This document shows positions 35,370 to 44,679 of a stretch of DNA of 64,000 bases, piece by piece. Position 1 is the first letter of the stretch. Each line of letters opens with the position of its first letter. A program made the translations under genes and the position numbers. Source of the DNA: an uncultured Nonlabens sp. (GTDB lineage Bacteria > Bacteroidota > Bacteroidia > Flavobacteriales > Flavobacteriaceae); NCBI RefSeq assembly GCF_947495285.1, contig NZ_CANLXZ010000011.1:1-64000 (forward strand). The letters run 5' to 3'. The notes beneath the pieces were generated by a model, which saw only the letters and a list, made by a program, of their open reading frames with translations, did not search any database and was not told where the DNA came from.

Positions 35370-36397
35370 TTAAATTATATACAGACTATTCTCTTTTACT
35401 TCCAGAAAATAGAAAACACGCTCATCCATTAATATTTGATTTGCATTACTATGAGCATACACCTCAAATTGTTTTTGAGAAGTATCAACTAGTAGATACA
35501 ATTGAGAAAGCAGACGCGATTATTTTTCCTTTGAACTATTTATCTAAAGGAGTTTCTAATTTGAGAAAATCTTACGAGCTATTGATTGCATTAGCCCAAA
35601 AACAGAATAAAAAAATCTTAGTGTATACAGGAGGAGATTATGGTAAAACATTTAATGACTCCAATATTATTACATGGCGCAATGCTGGTTTTAAGAGGTC
35701 TAACGATGAAAATACACTTATTCTACCTGCTTTTATGAACGATCCATTAGAAAAGGGCTTCCTAGATTTTAAATTATTAGAATATGAAAAAGTTCCACAC
35801 GTTTCATTTACCGGTTTTGCAACGGCTAGCTTTAAAGAGCAGGTTAGAATCAATTTATCAACGTTAAAAAGTAACATCAAGAGACTGTTTAAACAAGAAG
35901 ATAGCGACTACCAAAAAGTGTACAATGCAGCTGGTAATAGATTCAGCTATCTTCAAATGCTGGAAAGGTCTACAGATATAAAAACTGATTTTATCCACAG
36001 AGATAAATACCGTGCTGGTTCAATAACAGTAGAACAAAGAGAAAAATCTACTCGTGAGTTTTTTGAAAATTTAAATAGCTCTCCGTATACTTTTTGCTTG
36101 CGTGGTGCAGGTAATTTTTCAGTTCGATTTTTTGAATCCCTTGCATTGGGAAGAATACCTATATTAATAGATACTGACGTGCAATTACCGCTAGAAGGAA
36201 TCATAAATTGGGATAAACATATATGTCGTGTCAGTACAGAAGAAAACCTTACAGATGCGATAACTAGATTTCATTATTCTCATGATCGTGAATCGTTTAT
36301 AGAATTACAAAATAGCAATCGTAGTTTATATGAGAGATACCTAAATAGACACGCTTATCTTTGTGAAATTCATTCTATTTTAAAATCGATATTGTAA
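35366..36397 (+). CDS. Exostosin-like glycosyltransferase (GT47-like)
   Basis: A 343-residue protein whose C-terminal half matches the exostosin pattern: FENLNSSPYTFCLRGAGNFSVRFFESLALGRIPILIDTDVQLPLEG, preceded by FTGFATASFKEQVR. The N-terminus (MIKLYTDYSLLLPENRKHAHPLIFDLHYY, ADAIIFPLNYL) fits the acceptor half. Bacterial members transfer sugars during surface glycan assembly. The start overlaps the preceding stop as ATGA. Confidence 0.8.
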   Translation: MIKLYTDYSLLLPENRKHAHPLIFDLHYYEHTPQIVFEKYQLVDTIEKADAIIFPLNYLSKGVSNLRKSYELLIALAQKQNKKILVYTGGDYGKTFNDSNIITWRNAGFKRSNDENTLILPAFMNDPLEKGFLDFKLLEYEKVPHVSFTGFATASFKEQVRINLSTLKSNIKRLFKQEDSDYQKVYNAAGNRFSYLQMLERSTDIKTDFIHRDKYRAGSITVEQREKSTREFFENLNSSPYTFCLRGAGNFSVRFFESLALGRIPILIDTDVQLPLEGIINWDKHICRVSTEENLTDAITRFHYSHDRESFIELQNSNRSLYERYLNRHAYLCEIHSILKSIL

Positions 36398-36398
36398 T

Positions 36399-37391
36399 AT
36401 GAAAATGTCTCTTATCATTTGCACCTATATGCGTCCAGAACCTTTATCTAGGCTTATGGAGAGTGTCATGTTACAAGAGCGATTACCAGATGAGGTATTG
36501 ATAATTGATGGTTCTATAAATGATGAAACCGGTGCTCGCTTTCGCGAAAGCGAAAACAACATCATACACTATCACAAAGTACCACCAGAAGAGCGTGGAC
36601 TGACTAGACAACGCAATTTTGGAATAAATAAAGTGGCGGCAGATATGGATATTGTCGCTTTCCTAGATGACGATACGATTCTTTATCCAGATTACTTTAA
36701 GAAATTGCTAGGTACATATATTCATTTTCCTACGGCAATGGGTGTAGGTGGCTACATTATTAATGAGGTGTCTTGGGAGAGTACAGCACAAGAACAAATT
36801 GATGATTTGAACCATTATTATTACGATGGTTATAGAAGAAACGAGAGCAGTCGTTACAAATTAAGAAGGAAATTAAGACTAGCACAAACGACACAACCAG
36901 CTATATATCCTGAGTTTGGTCATGGTAGATCTATAAGTTTCTTGCCACCTTCAGGAAAAATTTATAAAGTAGAACAATTAATGGGTGGTGTTTCTAGTTT
37001 TCCACTTGCTGTATTACGAGAACATAAGTTTTCTGAATATTTTGAAGGTTATGGTCTTTATGAGGATGCAGATTTTACTTTGCGATTATCTCACATAGGA
37101 GATTTATATGTGAATACTGCTGCGCAACTAGAACACCATCACGATGCAGCAGGAAGACCTAATAAATATACTTATGGTAAAATGGTAGTGCGTAATGGCT
37201 GGTACGTATGGAGAGTAAAACATCCTCAACCATCTTTTAAAAATAAGCTCAAGTGGTATCAAATCACCATCTTGCTTACTGGTATTAGATTTATCAATAT
37301 CTTTACTACGAGCGAGCGCAAAGAAGCATTTACAGAATCGATAGGAAGAACCGTAGGAATTATGAGTCTGTTATTTAATAAACCTAGATAA
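36399..37391 (+). CDS. Family 2 glycosyltransferase
   Basis: A 330-residue GT-A enzyme: MSLIICTYMRPEPLSRLMESV, LIIDGSIND, RGLTRQRNFGINKVAADMDIVAFLDDDTILYPDYF (DDD as metal site), GYGLYEDADFTLRLSHIGDLYVNTAAQLEHHHD. An exact palindrome copy at 36537-36552 encodes RFRES, the only exact copy in this frame. Probably membrane-associated and acting on the nascent chain. Confidence 0.9.
   Translation: MKMSLIICTYMRPEPLSRLMESVMLQERLPDEVLIIDGSINDETGARFRESENNIIHYHKVPPEERGLTRQRNFGINKVAADMDIVAFLDDDTILYPDYFKKLLGTYIHFPTAMGVGGYIINEVSWESTAQEQIDDLNHYYYDGYRRNESSRYKLRRKLRLAQTTQPAIYPEFGHGRSISFLPPSGKIYKVEQLMGGVSSFPLAVLREHKFSEYFEGYGLYEDADFTLRLSHIGDLYVNTAAQLEHHHDAAGRPNKYTYGKMVVRNGWYVWRVKHPQPSFKNKLKWYQITILLTGIRFINIFTTSERKEAFTESIGRTVGIMSLLFNKPR
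36537..36552. repeat. Abundant palindrome inside GT2 gene
   Basis: Exact CGCTTTCGCGAAAGCG, read as RFRES. Confidence 0.95.
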
Positions 37392-37939
37392 TGAAGTTCT
37401 TAAAAGACATCAAGCGATATACCGATTACAGTGGTAAACCTGCTGTGCTTATGTTGCTTACACAACAAGGTTTATGGGCGTTATTCCACTATCGTTTCTT
37501 TAATAAAATATATACATCTAGATTACCTAAAATATTAAAATGGCCTTTATTATCTATAGGAGTTCTTAAATTAAAAGGTATAGAAGTATTAACAGGAATA
37601 ACTATTCCATACAGTGCTACCATAGGAGAAGGATTTTATATAGGCCATCATTCTGGTATTATTATCAACGCAAATGTTGTGATAGGTAAGAACTGTAATA
37701 TATCTCAAGGAGTAACCATAGGGGTAAGTGGTCGTAGAGATAAACGTGGTACACCAGTAATAGGAGATCAAGTTTATATAGGAGCAAATGCCACTGTAGC
37801 GGGAAAGATAAAAATAGGTGATAAAGCCGTGATAGGTGCAAATAGTCTTGTAGTTAAGGATGTGGTTGCAGGAACTACTGTAGTAGGTGTACCAGCCATT
37901 AAAATAAGTGATAATAATTCTGCAGACTATATTTTATGA
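37391..37939 (+). CDS. Serine O-acetyltransferase-like hexapeptide acyltransferase
   Basis: A 182-residue left-handed beta-helix protein of the CysE/LbH_SAT type: GITIPYSATIGEGFYIGHHSGIIINANVVIGKNCNISQGVTIGVSG followed by GTPVIGDQVYIGANATVAGKIKIGDKAVIGANSLVVKDV. It is shorter than CysE and lies among glycosyltransferases, so a sugar acetyltransferase role is more likely than cysteine synthesis. Start codon overlaps the previous stop by one base. Confidence 0.88.
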   Translation: MKFLKDIKRYTDYSGKPAVLMLLTQQGLWALFHYRFFNKIYTSRLPKILKWPLLSIGVLKLKGIEVLTGITIPYSATIGEGFYIGHHSGIIINANVVIGKNCNISQGVTIGVSGRRDKRGTPVIGDQVYIGANATVAGKIKIGDKAVIGANSLVVKDVVAGTTVVGVPAIKISDNNSADYIL

Positions 37940-39081
37940 AATTACTTATTATATCAGACGCACCTATTTTAAGCAAATCTGAGGATAAAGAAGCATATGC
38001 ACCTTATGTAAAAGAAATGGATTTATGGATGCAACACTCCAGTGATGTTTCCTTTGTATGTCCTACAAAGTACGATCGCAAACTGTTAACACAACCTTTT
38101 AAAAAACAAGATTTTAAAGTAACTTCTCTTAGGCGATTAGAGTTTCACACATTACTTTCGGCATTCATATCGTTAATCACCATTCCATACCAGGCCATTG
38201 TATTATGGAATGCGATGCGCAAGGCAGATCATATTCATTTAAGATGTCCAGGTAATCTTGCTTTGCTTGCTTGTTTGATGCAGATTACGCTTCCGCGAAA
38301 GCGTAAAACAGTTAAATATGCTGGTAATTTTGATCCCCATGCCTCACAACCATTATCTTACAGATGGCAGAAGAAAATACTCTCCAACACTGCGTTAACT
38401 AAAAATATAGATGTTCTAGTTTATGGTGAGTGGCCAGAACAGACTAAAAATATAAAACCATTTTTTACAGCTACTTATTCAGAAAGCGATAAAGGTAGTT
38501 TTTTAAAAGAATTTAATGAACCGTACCAATTCATTTTTGTAGGAACACTATCTCAAAATAAGAATCCGCAATTGTTAGTAGAACTTATGGAGCAATTACA
38601 TAAAGAAGGGGTTGAGGTACAAGCTCATTTTTATGGTGATGGTCCTATGATGGAAGATTTAAAAACGATGGCCGCTTTTAATTCTACACCTTGTTATTTT
38701 TATGGGAACCAAAATAGCGAGGTTCTTAAGTCGGCTTATAAAAAGGCTCATTTTTCTTTTCTAGCATCTCAAAGTGAAGGCTGGCCTAAAGCCGTGGCAG
38801 AATCTATGTGGTATGGATGTATTCCTATCGCGACATCAGTAAGCTGCGTACCATGGATGCTTGGAGTAAATGAAGAATATAAAAAACAAAAAAACACTTT
38901 AGAACATATAGGTTCTAGAGGATTGATTTTTAAAAATAAAGAGCAGGCCATTTTTGATATTAAAAAACTAATAAGTACTACTGCGGCATTAAAAAAGATG
39001 TCTCAAAATGCGGTAGCCTGGTCTCAGGATTATACCATTGAAAAATTTGAACGTGAGATAGTTAAACTGGTCCATTCATGA
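37936..39081 (+). CDS. Family 4 glycosyltransferase
   Basis: A 381-residue GT-B protein with KLLIISDAPILSKSEDKEAYAPYVKEMDLW, QFIFVGTLSQNKNPQLLVELMEQL, and FSFLASQSEGWPKAVAESMWYGCIPIATSVSCVPWMLG. The one-mismatch palindrome copy at 38288-38303 encodes LPRKR. Start overlaps the previous stop as ATGA. Confidence 0.9.
   Translation: MKLLIISDAPILSKSEDKEAYAPYVKEMDLWMQHSSDVSFVCPTKYDRKLLTQPFKKQDFKVTSLRRLEFHTLLSAFISLITIPYQAIVLWNAMRKADHIHLRCPGNLALLACLMQITLPRKRKTVKYAGNFDPHASQPLSYRWQKKILSNTALTKNIDVLVYGEWPEQTKNIKPFFTATYSESDKGSFLKEFNEPYQFIFVGTLSQNKNPQLLVELMEQLHKEGVEVQAHFYGDGPMMEDLKTMAAFNSTPCYFYGNQNSEVLKSAYKKAHFSFLASQSEGWPKAVAESMWYGCIPIATSVSCVPWMLGVNEEYKKQKNTLEHIGSRGLIFKNKEQAIFDIKKLISTTAALKKMSQNAVAWSQDYTIEKFEREIVKLVHS
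38288..38303. repeat. One-mismatch copy of the abundant palindrome
   Basis: CGCTTCCGCGAAAGCG, encoding LPRKR; differs at position 6 from the exact word. Confidence 0.85.
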
Positions 39082-40148
39082 AAGTACTTCAAATCATAGA
39101 TAGTCTAGATGCTGGCGGTGCAGAGCGTATGGCAGTTAATATTGCAAACGAATTACAAGCTGCTGGATATGAATCTCATTTATGTGTTACCAGAAAGGAA
39201 GGTCTGCTTAAAACGGCTATAAGCAAAGAAGTCGGATATATATTTATAGAAAAAAAGGGTAAACTAGGTTGGACAGCTTTAAGTAAGCTGAAAAGATATA
39301 TTAAAGAACATCAAATAGAAGTAGTTCATGCCCACAGTACATCGGCATTTACTGCAGTAGTAGTACTTTTTTTATTGAAAAGTAAACCTAAATTAATCTG
39401 GCACGATCATTATGGTAAAGCAAATCAACTAGAAGCCCGACCGTTAAAAGTATTGAGGTTTTTATCAGGTTATTTTAATCAGGTGATAAGTGTAAATAAG
39501 CTTTTAAAAGCTTGGGCTATAAAAGAGTTGAAATGTGAGTCGGTAACGTATTTAGAAAATTTTGCAACGGCTACTTTTAATCAAGAATTGCAAACACAAC
39601 TAGCTGGTAGAGATAATAAAAGAATCGTCTGTCTGGCCAACCTAAGAGAACAAAAAGATCATTTAAATTTATTAAAAGCTTTTGAAATAGTACATAATCA
39701 GTTTCCTGAGTGGAGCTTACATTTATGTGGTAAAGATTTTAATGACGACTATTCTTTAAGTATAAAGCAAGAAATAGAGCAAAAAGGTCTTAAGGATAAT
39801 GTGTTTATTTTAGGTTCTCGAGCAGATGTAGGAGCTGTTTTAAATTCTTGTGATATTGCTGTGCTTTCTTCTCGATCAGAAGGTTTACCGGTAGCGTTAT
39901 TAGAATATGGTTTACATCATTTACCAGTGGTAGTTACCGATGTAGGAGCGTGTAGAGAAGTCGTTGCTGATTATGGAATAGTAGTAGAATCAGAAAATGC
40001 TCAATTACTGTCTGCAGCTCTTTTAAAGTTGATTAAAGATAAAATACAGAGAGAGCAGTACGCTGCACAGTTTCATAATCATGTGATTGATAATTATGGG
40101 AGCAAGCGTTATATAAATAATCTAGTTAACATTTATAAGAGCGCCTAA
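39078..40148 (+). CDS. Family 4 glycosyltransferase
   Basis: A 356-residue GT-B enzyme: VLQIIDSLDAGGAERMAVNIANELQAAGYESHLC, VVHAHSTSAFTAVVVLFLL, IVCLANLREQKDHLNLLKAFEIV, and VLSSRSEGLPVALLEYGLHHLPVVVTDVGACREVV. It is the last gene of the polysaccharide locus and is followed by a convergent terminator. Confidence 0.93.
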   Translation: MKVLQIIDSLDAGGAERMAVNIANELQAAGYESHLCVTRKEGLLKTAISKEVGYIFIEKKGKLGWTALSKLKRYIKEHQIEVVHAHSTSAFTAVVVLFLLKSKPKLIWHDHYGKANQLEARPLKVLRFLSGYFNQVISVNKLLKAWAIKELKCESVTYLENFATATFNQELQTQLAGRDNKRIVCLANLREQKDHLNLLKAFEIVHNQFPEWSLHLCGKDFNDDYSLSIKQEIEQKGLKDNVFILGSRADVGAVLNSCDIAVLSSRSEGLPVALLEYGLHHLPVVVTDVGACREVVADYGIVVESENAQLLSAALLKLIKDKIQREQYAAQFHNHVIDNYGSKRYINNLVNIYKSA

Positions 40149-40157
40149 GTTTAGTAC

Positions 40158-40208
40158 AAAAAAAACTATGTTAGATCTTTTTAGGAATTAAAACGATCTA
40201 ACATAGTT
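40158..40208 (-). terminator. Terminator between polysaccharide locus and ahpD-like gene
   Basis: A 14-base perfect stem AACTATGTTAGATC/GATCTAACATAGTT (40164-40177 and 40195-40208). On the minus strand it is followed by a run of eight or more T. It may also stop transcription from the plus strand. Confidence 0.85.
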
Positions 40209-40228
40209 ATCTACACGTAATAATGAAG

Positions 40229-40591
40229 TTAAGCTTTCTCTGAGGCAGCTTTTTCTTCTACAGCATCCCAGTATTCATAGGCACGACGCAGGTGAGGTAT
40301 CACAATTGTTCCACCTACTAGAGTAGCTATAGAGAGAGCCTCTACCACTTCTTCTTTAGAAATACCTTCTTTATGACTAGCTTCTAGATGGTACTTTACA
40401 CAGTCATCACACCTTAAAACGGTGCTGGCCACTAGGCCTAGTAATTCTTTTGTTCTTTTATCTAACTTTCCTGCTGTAAAAGCATTTGTATCTAAATTAA
40501 AGATGCGTTTAATGATTTTATTGTTGTCTTCAAGAATAGCATCGTTCATTTTCTCACGATACGCATTGAATTCTTCTACTTGATTGCTCAT
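40229..40591 (-). CDS. Carboxymuconolactone decarboxylase / AhpD-like protein
   Basis: A 120-residue protein with the AhpD-type redox motif CDDC (Cys61, Cys64) followed by His68 (CDDCVKYHLEASHKEG), and KEEVVEALSIATLVGGTIVIPHLRRAYEYWDA. Family members act as disulfide-dependent peroxidases or decarboxylases; the CxxC-x3-H supports a redox role. It lies 4 bp after tatC in a minus-strand unit kdsD-tatC-ahpD-like. Confidence 0.9.
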   Translation of the reverse strand: MSNQVEEFNAYREKMNDAILEDNNKIIKRIFNLDTNAFTAGKLDKRTKELLGLVASTVLRCDDCVKYHLEASHKEGISKEEVVEALSIATLVGGTIVIPHLRRAYEYWDAVEEKAASEKA

Positions 40592-40595
40592 AATT

Positions 40596-41432
40596 TTAAG
40601 GGGTACCTAATTTCTTTTTTCTTTTTTCCTGACGGTAGAGGACAAATTTAGATATGAAAATACTCATTTCATATAAAATTAACACAGGTATGGCAACTAT
40701 TATTTGACTAGCCACATCTGGTGGTGTTATTACGGCAGCAACTATAAGGACTATGACTAGAGCAAATTTTCTATTTTTTCTTAATCCTGCAGGTGTTGCT
40801 AGTCCTATTTTAGTAAGGAAATAAATTATCACCGGTAGTTCAAATAGCAGTCCAGATGCTAGAATAGAAGCTCTTATGTAACCTATATAACTAGATAAAC
40901 TAGGCTCTGTAGATATTTCTGGACTTAGATTATACGTCATCATAAAATGAACAGATAATGGGGCAATAACAAAATAACCAAAAGTCACTCCTAAAAAGAA
41001 GAGTAAAGAACAAATGATTATAAAACCACTGCTGTATTTCTTTTCACTAGGTTTTAATCCAGGTGAGATAAATTTCCACACTTGATAAAGTACCCATGGA
41101 AAAGCAACCACAAAACCTACCAGAATAGAAGTCCATATATGAGTAGAGAACTCGTCAGACATTTCTTTGGATTGTACTTTAAAGTTAAAGTTCACATCGC
41201 AAAAATCACTCACCACACCAAAGAGTCTTCCGAATTCACAAAAGTATTCATAAGTAACAAACGTACCTCTCTTAGGACCAAAGATGATCGTGTCAAAAAT
41301 AAAGTCAGTAAAAACTCCAGCTACTATGGCACCTGCAAGAATACCGACTATAGAACGTATCAAACACCATCGCAGTTCTTCTACGTGGTCTAAAAAAGAC
41401 ATGTTATTAGGGTCTACATTTTTACGAGCCAT
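40596..41432 (-). CDS. tatC: Sec-independent protein translocase TatC
   Basis: A 278-residue integral membrane protein: N-terminal MSFLDHVEELRWCLIRS (TatC hallmark with the conserved Glu), later FVVAFPWVLYQVWKFISPGLKPSEKKY, and FFLGVTFGYFVIAPLSVHFM. Six hydrophobic helices are expected. An insertion of about 50 residues follows the first helix (GPKRGTFVTYEYFCEFGRLFG...), as often seen in Bacteroidota TatC. tatA/tatB are not in the window. ATG 41432 lies 2 bp after the kdsD stop. Confidence 0.95.
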   Translation of the reverse strand: MARKNVDPNNMSFLDHVEELRWCLIRSIVGILAGAIVAGVFTDFIFDTIIFGPKRGTFVTYEYFCEFGRLFGVVSDFCDVNFNFKVQSKEMSDEFSTHIWTSILVGFVVAFPWVLYQVWKFISPGLKPSEKKYSSGFIIICSLLFFLGVTFGYFVIAPLSVHFMMTYNLSPEISTEPSLSSYIGYIRASILASGLLFELPVIIYFLTKIGLATPAGLRKNRKFALVIVLIVAAVITPPDVASQIIVAIPVLILYEMSIFISKFVLYRQEKRKKKLGTP

Positions 41433-41434
41433 GC

Positions 41435-42400
41435 CTATACGATTCCTTCTCTAATTAAATCATGTATATGCACGACGCCAGCATAACCATTATCATCTAT
41501 AGCGATAAGTTGGGAGATGTTTTTTTCTTCCATTAGTTCGCGAGCCTGCACCGCCATGGAGTCTGCAGTAATGGTTTTAGGAGTACGGCTCATGATGTCG
41601 CTCGCTACTAGGTCATCGATATTTTTACCGCTAGAAAGCATGCGTCTTAAATCACCATCTGTAATAATACCTATAGCATTATTATTTTCTGTAACCACAG
41701 TCATACCCAGCATGTTTTCTGATATGTTTACGATAACATCTCTTAAAGACGTACTGGCACTTACCTCTGGTTTTTTATTACCGTCTATAATTCCTTGCAC
41801 TCTTAAGTACAGTTTTTTACCTAACGCGCCACCTGGGTGGTACTTTGCAAAATCTTTATCAGTAAAACCTTTTAATTCTAATAGACTTACCGATAGTGCA
41901 TCACCTATAACTAGTTGTGCTGTCGTACTGGTAGTAGGTGCAAGACCATTAGGACAGGCTTCTTCTTTAATAGGAGCATGTAACACATAGTCTGCCTCTA
42001 GGCCTAGAAAAGAATCTCTATGACTAGTAATAGCAATTAATTTATTATTAAAGTTTTTAATGAGCGGCACTAAAACCTTAATCTCTGGAGTGTTTCCACT
42101 CTTTGAGATACAGATCACCACATCATTATCCTGTACAATGCCTAAATCTCCATGAATAGCATCTGCAGCATGCATGAAAATCGCAGGTGTGCCAGTAGAG
42201 TTCATAGTGGCAACTATTTTCTGTGCAATTATGGCACTTTTACCTATTCCTGTGATAATTACTCGACCTTTTGAGTGGTGTATGTGCAGTACCGCTTTCG
42301 CGAAAGCGGAATCGATTCCATCTACAAGATCTGTAATAGCCTGTGCTTCAATGCGAACGGTTCTCCTCGCAACTTCTAGTACTTTATTTTCTTGATTCAA
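41435..42400 (-). CDS. kdsD: D-arabinose-5-phosphate isomerase (KdsD/KpsF)
   Basis: A 321-residue protein with an SIS domain (GRVIITGIGKSAIIAQKIVATMNSTGTPAIFMHAADAIHGDLG, CISKSGNTPEI, and the invariant block CPNGLAPTTSTTAQLVIGDALSVSLL) and two CBS domains in the C-terminal part (ASDIMSRTPKTITADSMAVQARELM...). It converts ribulose-5-phosphate to arabinose-5-phosphate, the first step to Kdo. The start is TTG 42400: an in-frame stop lies just upstream and no ATG follows until deep in the protein. An exact palindrome at 42293-42308 encodes AFAKA. Confidence 0.95.
   Translation of the reverse strand: MNQENKVLEVARRTVRIEAQAITDLVDGIDSAFAKAVLHIHHSKGRVIITGIGKSAIIAQKIVATMNSTGTPAIFMHAADAIHGDLGIVQDNDVVICISKSGNTPEIKVLVPLIKNFNNKLIAITSHRDSFLGLEADYVLHAPIKEEACPNGLAPTTSTTAQLVIGDALSVSLLELKGFTDKDFAKYHPGGALGKKLYLRVQGIIDGNKKPEVSASTSLRDVIVNISENMLGMTVVTENNNAIGIITDGDLRRMLSSGKNIDDLVASDIMSRTPKTITADSMAVQARELMEEKNISQLIAIDDNGYAGVVHIHDLIREGIV
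42293..42308. repeat. Abundant palindrome inside kdsD
   Basis: Exact CGCTTTCGCGAAAGCG, read on the minus strand as AFAKA. Confidence 0.95.
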
Positions 42401-42423
42401 ACTTGATTACTTTTAACTATAAT

Positions 42424-42453
42424 TTGCGATAAACAAATTATATCGTAAATTTA
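42424..42453 (+). promoter_or_regulatory. Putative recQ promoter TTG-19bp-TAAATTTA
   Basis: A -33-like TTG (42424-42426) lies 19 bp before a -7-like TAAATTTA (42446-42453), 33 bp upstream of the recQ ATG, in the 86-bp divergent region with kdsD. This is the best two-part promoter seen in the window. Confidence 0.55.
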
Positions 42454-42486
42454 GCTTACAAAGATAAACAAAAACGCAGCAGCCGC

Positions 42487-44679
42487 ATGGCAGATAAGCA
42501 GATAGGATTAGAAGAAAATCTAAAGAAATATTTTGGATTTGGGCAATTTAGAGGATTGCAAAAAAAAGTGATAACCTCCTTATTAAATAAGGAAGATGTG
42601 TTTGTGATTATGCCCACCGGTGGTGGTAAATCACTATGTTATCAACTACCAGCGTTAATGCAAGAAGGTACCGCTATTGTGGTTTCACCTCTTATAGCAT
42701 TAATGAAGAATCAGGTAGATGCTATACGTGGTGTTTCTGATCACGATGGTGTTGCTCATGTATTAAACTCTTCTTTATCAAAGGGTGATGTACAGCGAGT
42801 AAAGGATGACATAACTAGTGGAGTCACAAAACTGCTATACGTAGCACCAGAATCCCTCACTAAGGAAGAATATGTAGATTTCTTAAAAGAACAAAAGATT
42901 TCTTTCCTTGCTGTGGATGAGGCGCACTGTATTAGTGAATGGGGACACGATTTCCGTCCTGAATATAGAAACTTGCGCAGGATTATAGACCGTATAGGTA
43001 AAGACATACCTATCATAGGTCTTACTGCAACTGCAACGCCTAAGGTGCAAGAAGATATTCTTAAAAACTTACAGATTACTGACGCTACTACGTTTAAAGC
43101 CTCCTTTAATAGACCTAACCTTTTTTATGAAGTACGTCCTAAAACAGCTACGGTAGATGCAGATATTACTCGTTTTATCAAACAAAACGATGGTAAATCT
43201 GGTATCGTATATTGTTTATCACGTAAACGCGTAGAAGAACTAGCACAAGTCTTACAAGTAAATGGAATAAAAGCTGTTCCTTATCATGCAGGGCTAGATT
43301 CTAAAACCAGAGTCCTTCATCAAGATATGTTCTTGATGGAAGATACAGATGTGGTGGTAGCGACTATCGCATTCGGTATGGGAATAGATAAGCCTGACGT
43401 GCGTTTTGTAATACACCATGATATACCTAAAAGTATCGAGTCTTATTATCAAGAAACTGGTCGTGCTGGTCGTGACGGTGGTGAAGGGCACTGTCTAGCT
43501 TACTATGCTTATAAAGACATTGAAAAATTAGAGAAATTTATGTCTGGTAAACCTATTGCAGAGCAAGAGATAGGTCATGCTTTACTACAAGAAATGGTAG
43601 GGTATTCTGAAACAAGTATGAGTCGTAGACAGTATATCTTGCATTATTTTGGTGAGAAATTTGACCCAGCTACAGGTGCTGGTGGTGATATGGATGACAA
43701 TATGCGCAATCCTAAACCACAAAAAGAAGCAGTAGAAGAGGTCAAAAAACTAATACAATTAATAGGTGATGCAGGTGAGCGTTATAAATCAAAGGACATA
43801 GTTAGTATCCTGATGGGAAAAAATAACGCCATGATTTCTAGCCATAAGGTAGATCAACAAGAGTATTTCGGTAGTGGTAAGAATAAAGACAAAGCCTACT
43901 GGACCGCCTTAATACGTCAGGTTCTAGTGGCTAGACTCATTAAAAAAGATATAGAAACTTATGGTACTTTAAAAGTGCTAGATGCTGGTCGTGAGTTTAT
44001 TAAAGCAGGAAAGACGTTTATGATGAGCGATGATCATACGTATAACGCGTCTTCAGATCAAATAGTAGGCGCTGCAAAAGGTGGTGCAGTAGATGCACAA
44101 CTGGTTAAATTCTTGAAAGATCTACGTAAAAAAGTAGCTAAACAAAAGAACGTACCTCCGTATATCGTATTTCAAGATCCATCTCTAGAAGATATGGCTA
44201 CTAAGTATCCTGTGAATATGGAAGAAATGGCAAGTATTCATGGAGTAGGAGAAAGTAAAGCAAAGAAATATGGAAAGTCTTTTGTTGAATTGATATCCCG
44301 CTATGTAGAAGATAATGACATTATTAGACCAGATGATTTGGTCATAAAAAGTACTGGGGCAAAATCTGGTAATAAACTTTATTTTATTACTAGTATAGAT
44401 CGCAAACTTAGTTTTGACGATATGGCCAGTGCAAAAGGAATGGACATGGATCAGTTAATAAATGAGTTAGAGAGCATCGTTTATAGCGGTACTAAACTCA
44501 ATTTAGGTTACTGGATAGATGAAATGCTGGACGAAGAACAACAAGAAGAATTACATGAATACTTTATAGAGTCAGAGTCTGATAAAATAGATGCTGCTGT
44601 AGAAGAATTTGATGGTGATTATGAAGAAGAAGAAATACGACTTTATAGATTGCGCTTTATCAGTGAAGTAGCTAATTAA
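42487..44679 (+). CDS. recQ: ATP-dependent DNA helicase RecQ (zinc cysteines absent)
   Basis: A 730-residue 3'-5' helicase. Motifs: Q-region FGFGQFRGLQ, Walker A MPTGGGKS (42-49), DEAH (144-147), the aromatic-rich loop CISEWGHDFRPEYR, motif V/VI ATIAFGMGIDKPDVRFVIH and QETGRAGRDG. The RecQ-Ct region retains SRRQYILHYFGE (379-390) but the four zinc-binding Cys are gone: Ser379 replaces the Cys of CRR, and GGDMDDNMR (399-407) replaces the CGxCDNC loop. Then come a winged-helix region, an HRDC domain (about 525-605) and a C-terminal HTH_40-like acidic tail. It acts in recombination and fork repair. Confidence 0.95.
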   Translation: MADKQIGLEENLKKYFGFGQFRGLQKKVITSLLNKEDVFVIMPTGGGKSLCYQLPALMQEGTAIVVSPLIALMKNQVDAIRGVSDHDGVAHVLNSSLSKGDVQRVKDDITSGVTKLLYVAPESLTKEEYVDFLKEQKISFLAVDEAHCISEWGHDFRPEYRNLRRIIDRIGKDIPIIGLTATATPKVQEDILKNLQITDATTFKASFNRPNLFYEVRPKTATVDADITRFIKQNDGKSGIVYCLSRKRVEELAQVLQVNGIKAVPYHAGLDSKTRVLHQDMFLMEDTDVVVATIAFGMGIDKPDVRFVIHHDIPKSIESYYQETGRAGRDGGEGHCLAYYAYKDIEKLEKFMSGKPIAEQEIGHALLQEMVGYSETSMSRRQYILHYFGEKFDPATGAGGDMDDNMRNPKPQKEAVEEVKKLIQLIGDAGERYKSKDIVSILMGKNNAMISSHKVDQQEYFGSGKNKDKAYWTALIRQVLVARLIKKDIETYGTLKVLDAGREFIKAGKTFMMSDDHTYNASSDQIVGAAKGGAVDAQLVKFLKDLRKKVAKQKNVPPYIVFQDPSLEDMATKYPVNMEEMASIHGVGESKAKKYGKSFVELISRYVEDNDIIRPDDLVIKSTGAKSGNKLYFITSIDRKLSFDDMASAKGMDMDQLINELESIVYSGTKLNLGYWIDEMLDEEQQEELHEYFIESESDKIDAAVEEFDGDYEEEEIRLYRLRFISEVAN

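Larger units (their letters stand above)
7822..40148 (+). other. Polysaccharide biosynthesis and export locus
   Basis: About 27 genes run in one direction with most neighbours overlapping or a few bases apart. Larger gaps occur only at 24961-25037 and 27070-27238, so there may be three transcription units: export genes through the PP-loop gene; the nonulosonate pair; and the later glycosyltransferase/acyltransferase block. Export proteins, sugar-precursor enzymes, glycosyltransferases and decorating enzymes are all present. Flippase, polymerase and initiating transferase are not recognised. Confidence 0.9.

Noticed and set aside
41517-41990. 157-codon plus-strand open frame opposite kdsD
   Set aside because: Mirror of the highly conserved SIS/CBS coding sequence; composition is that of an antisense shadow.
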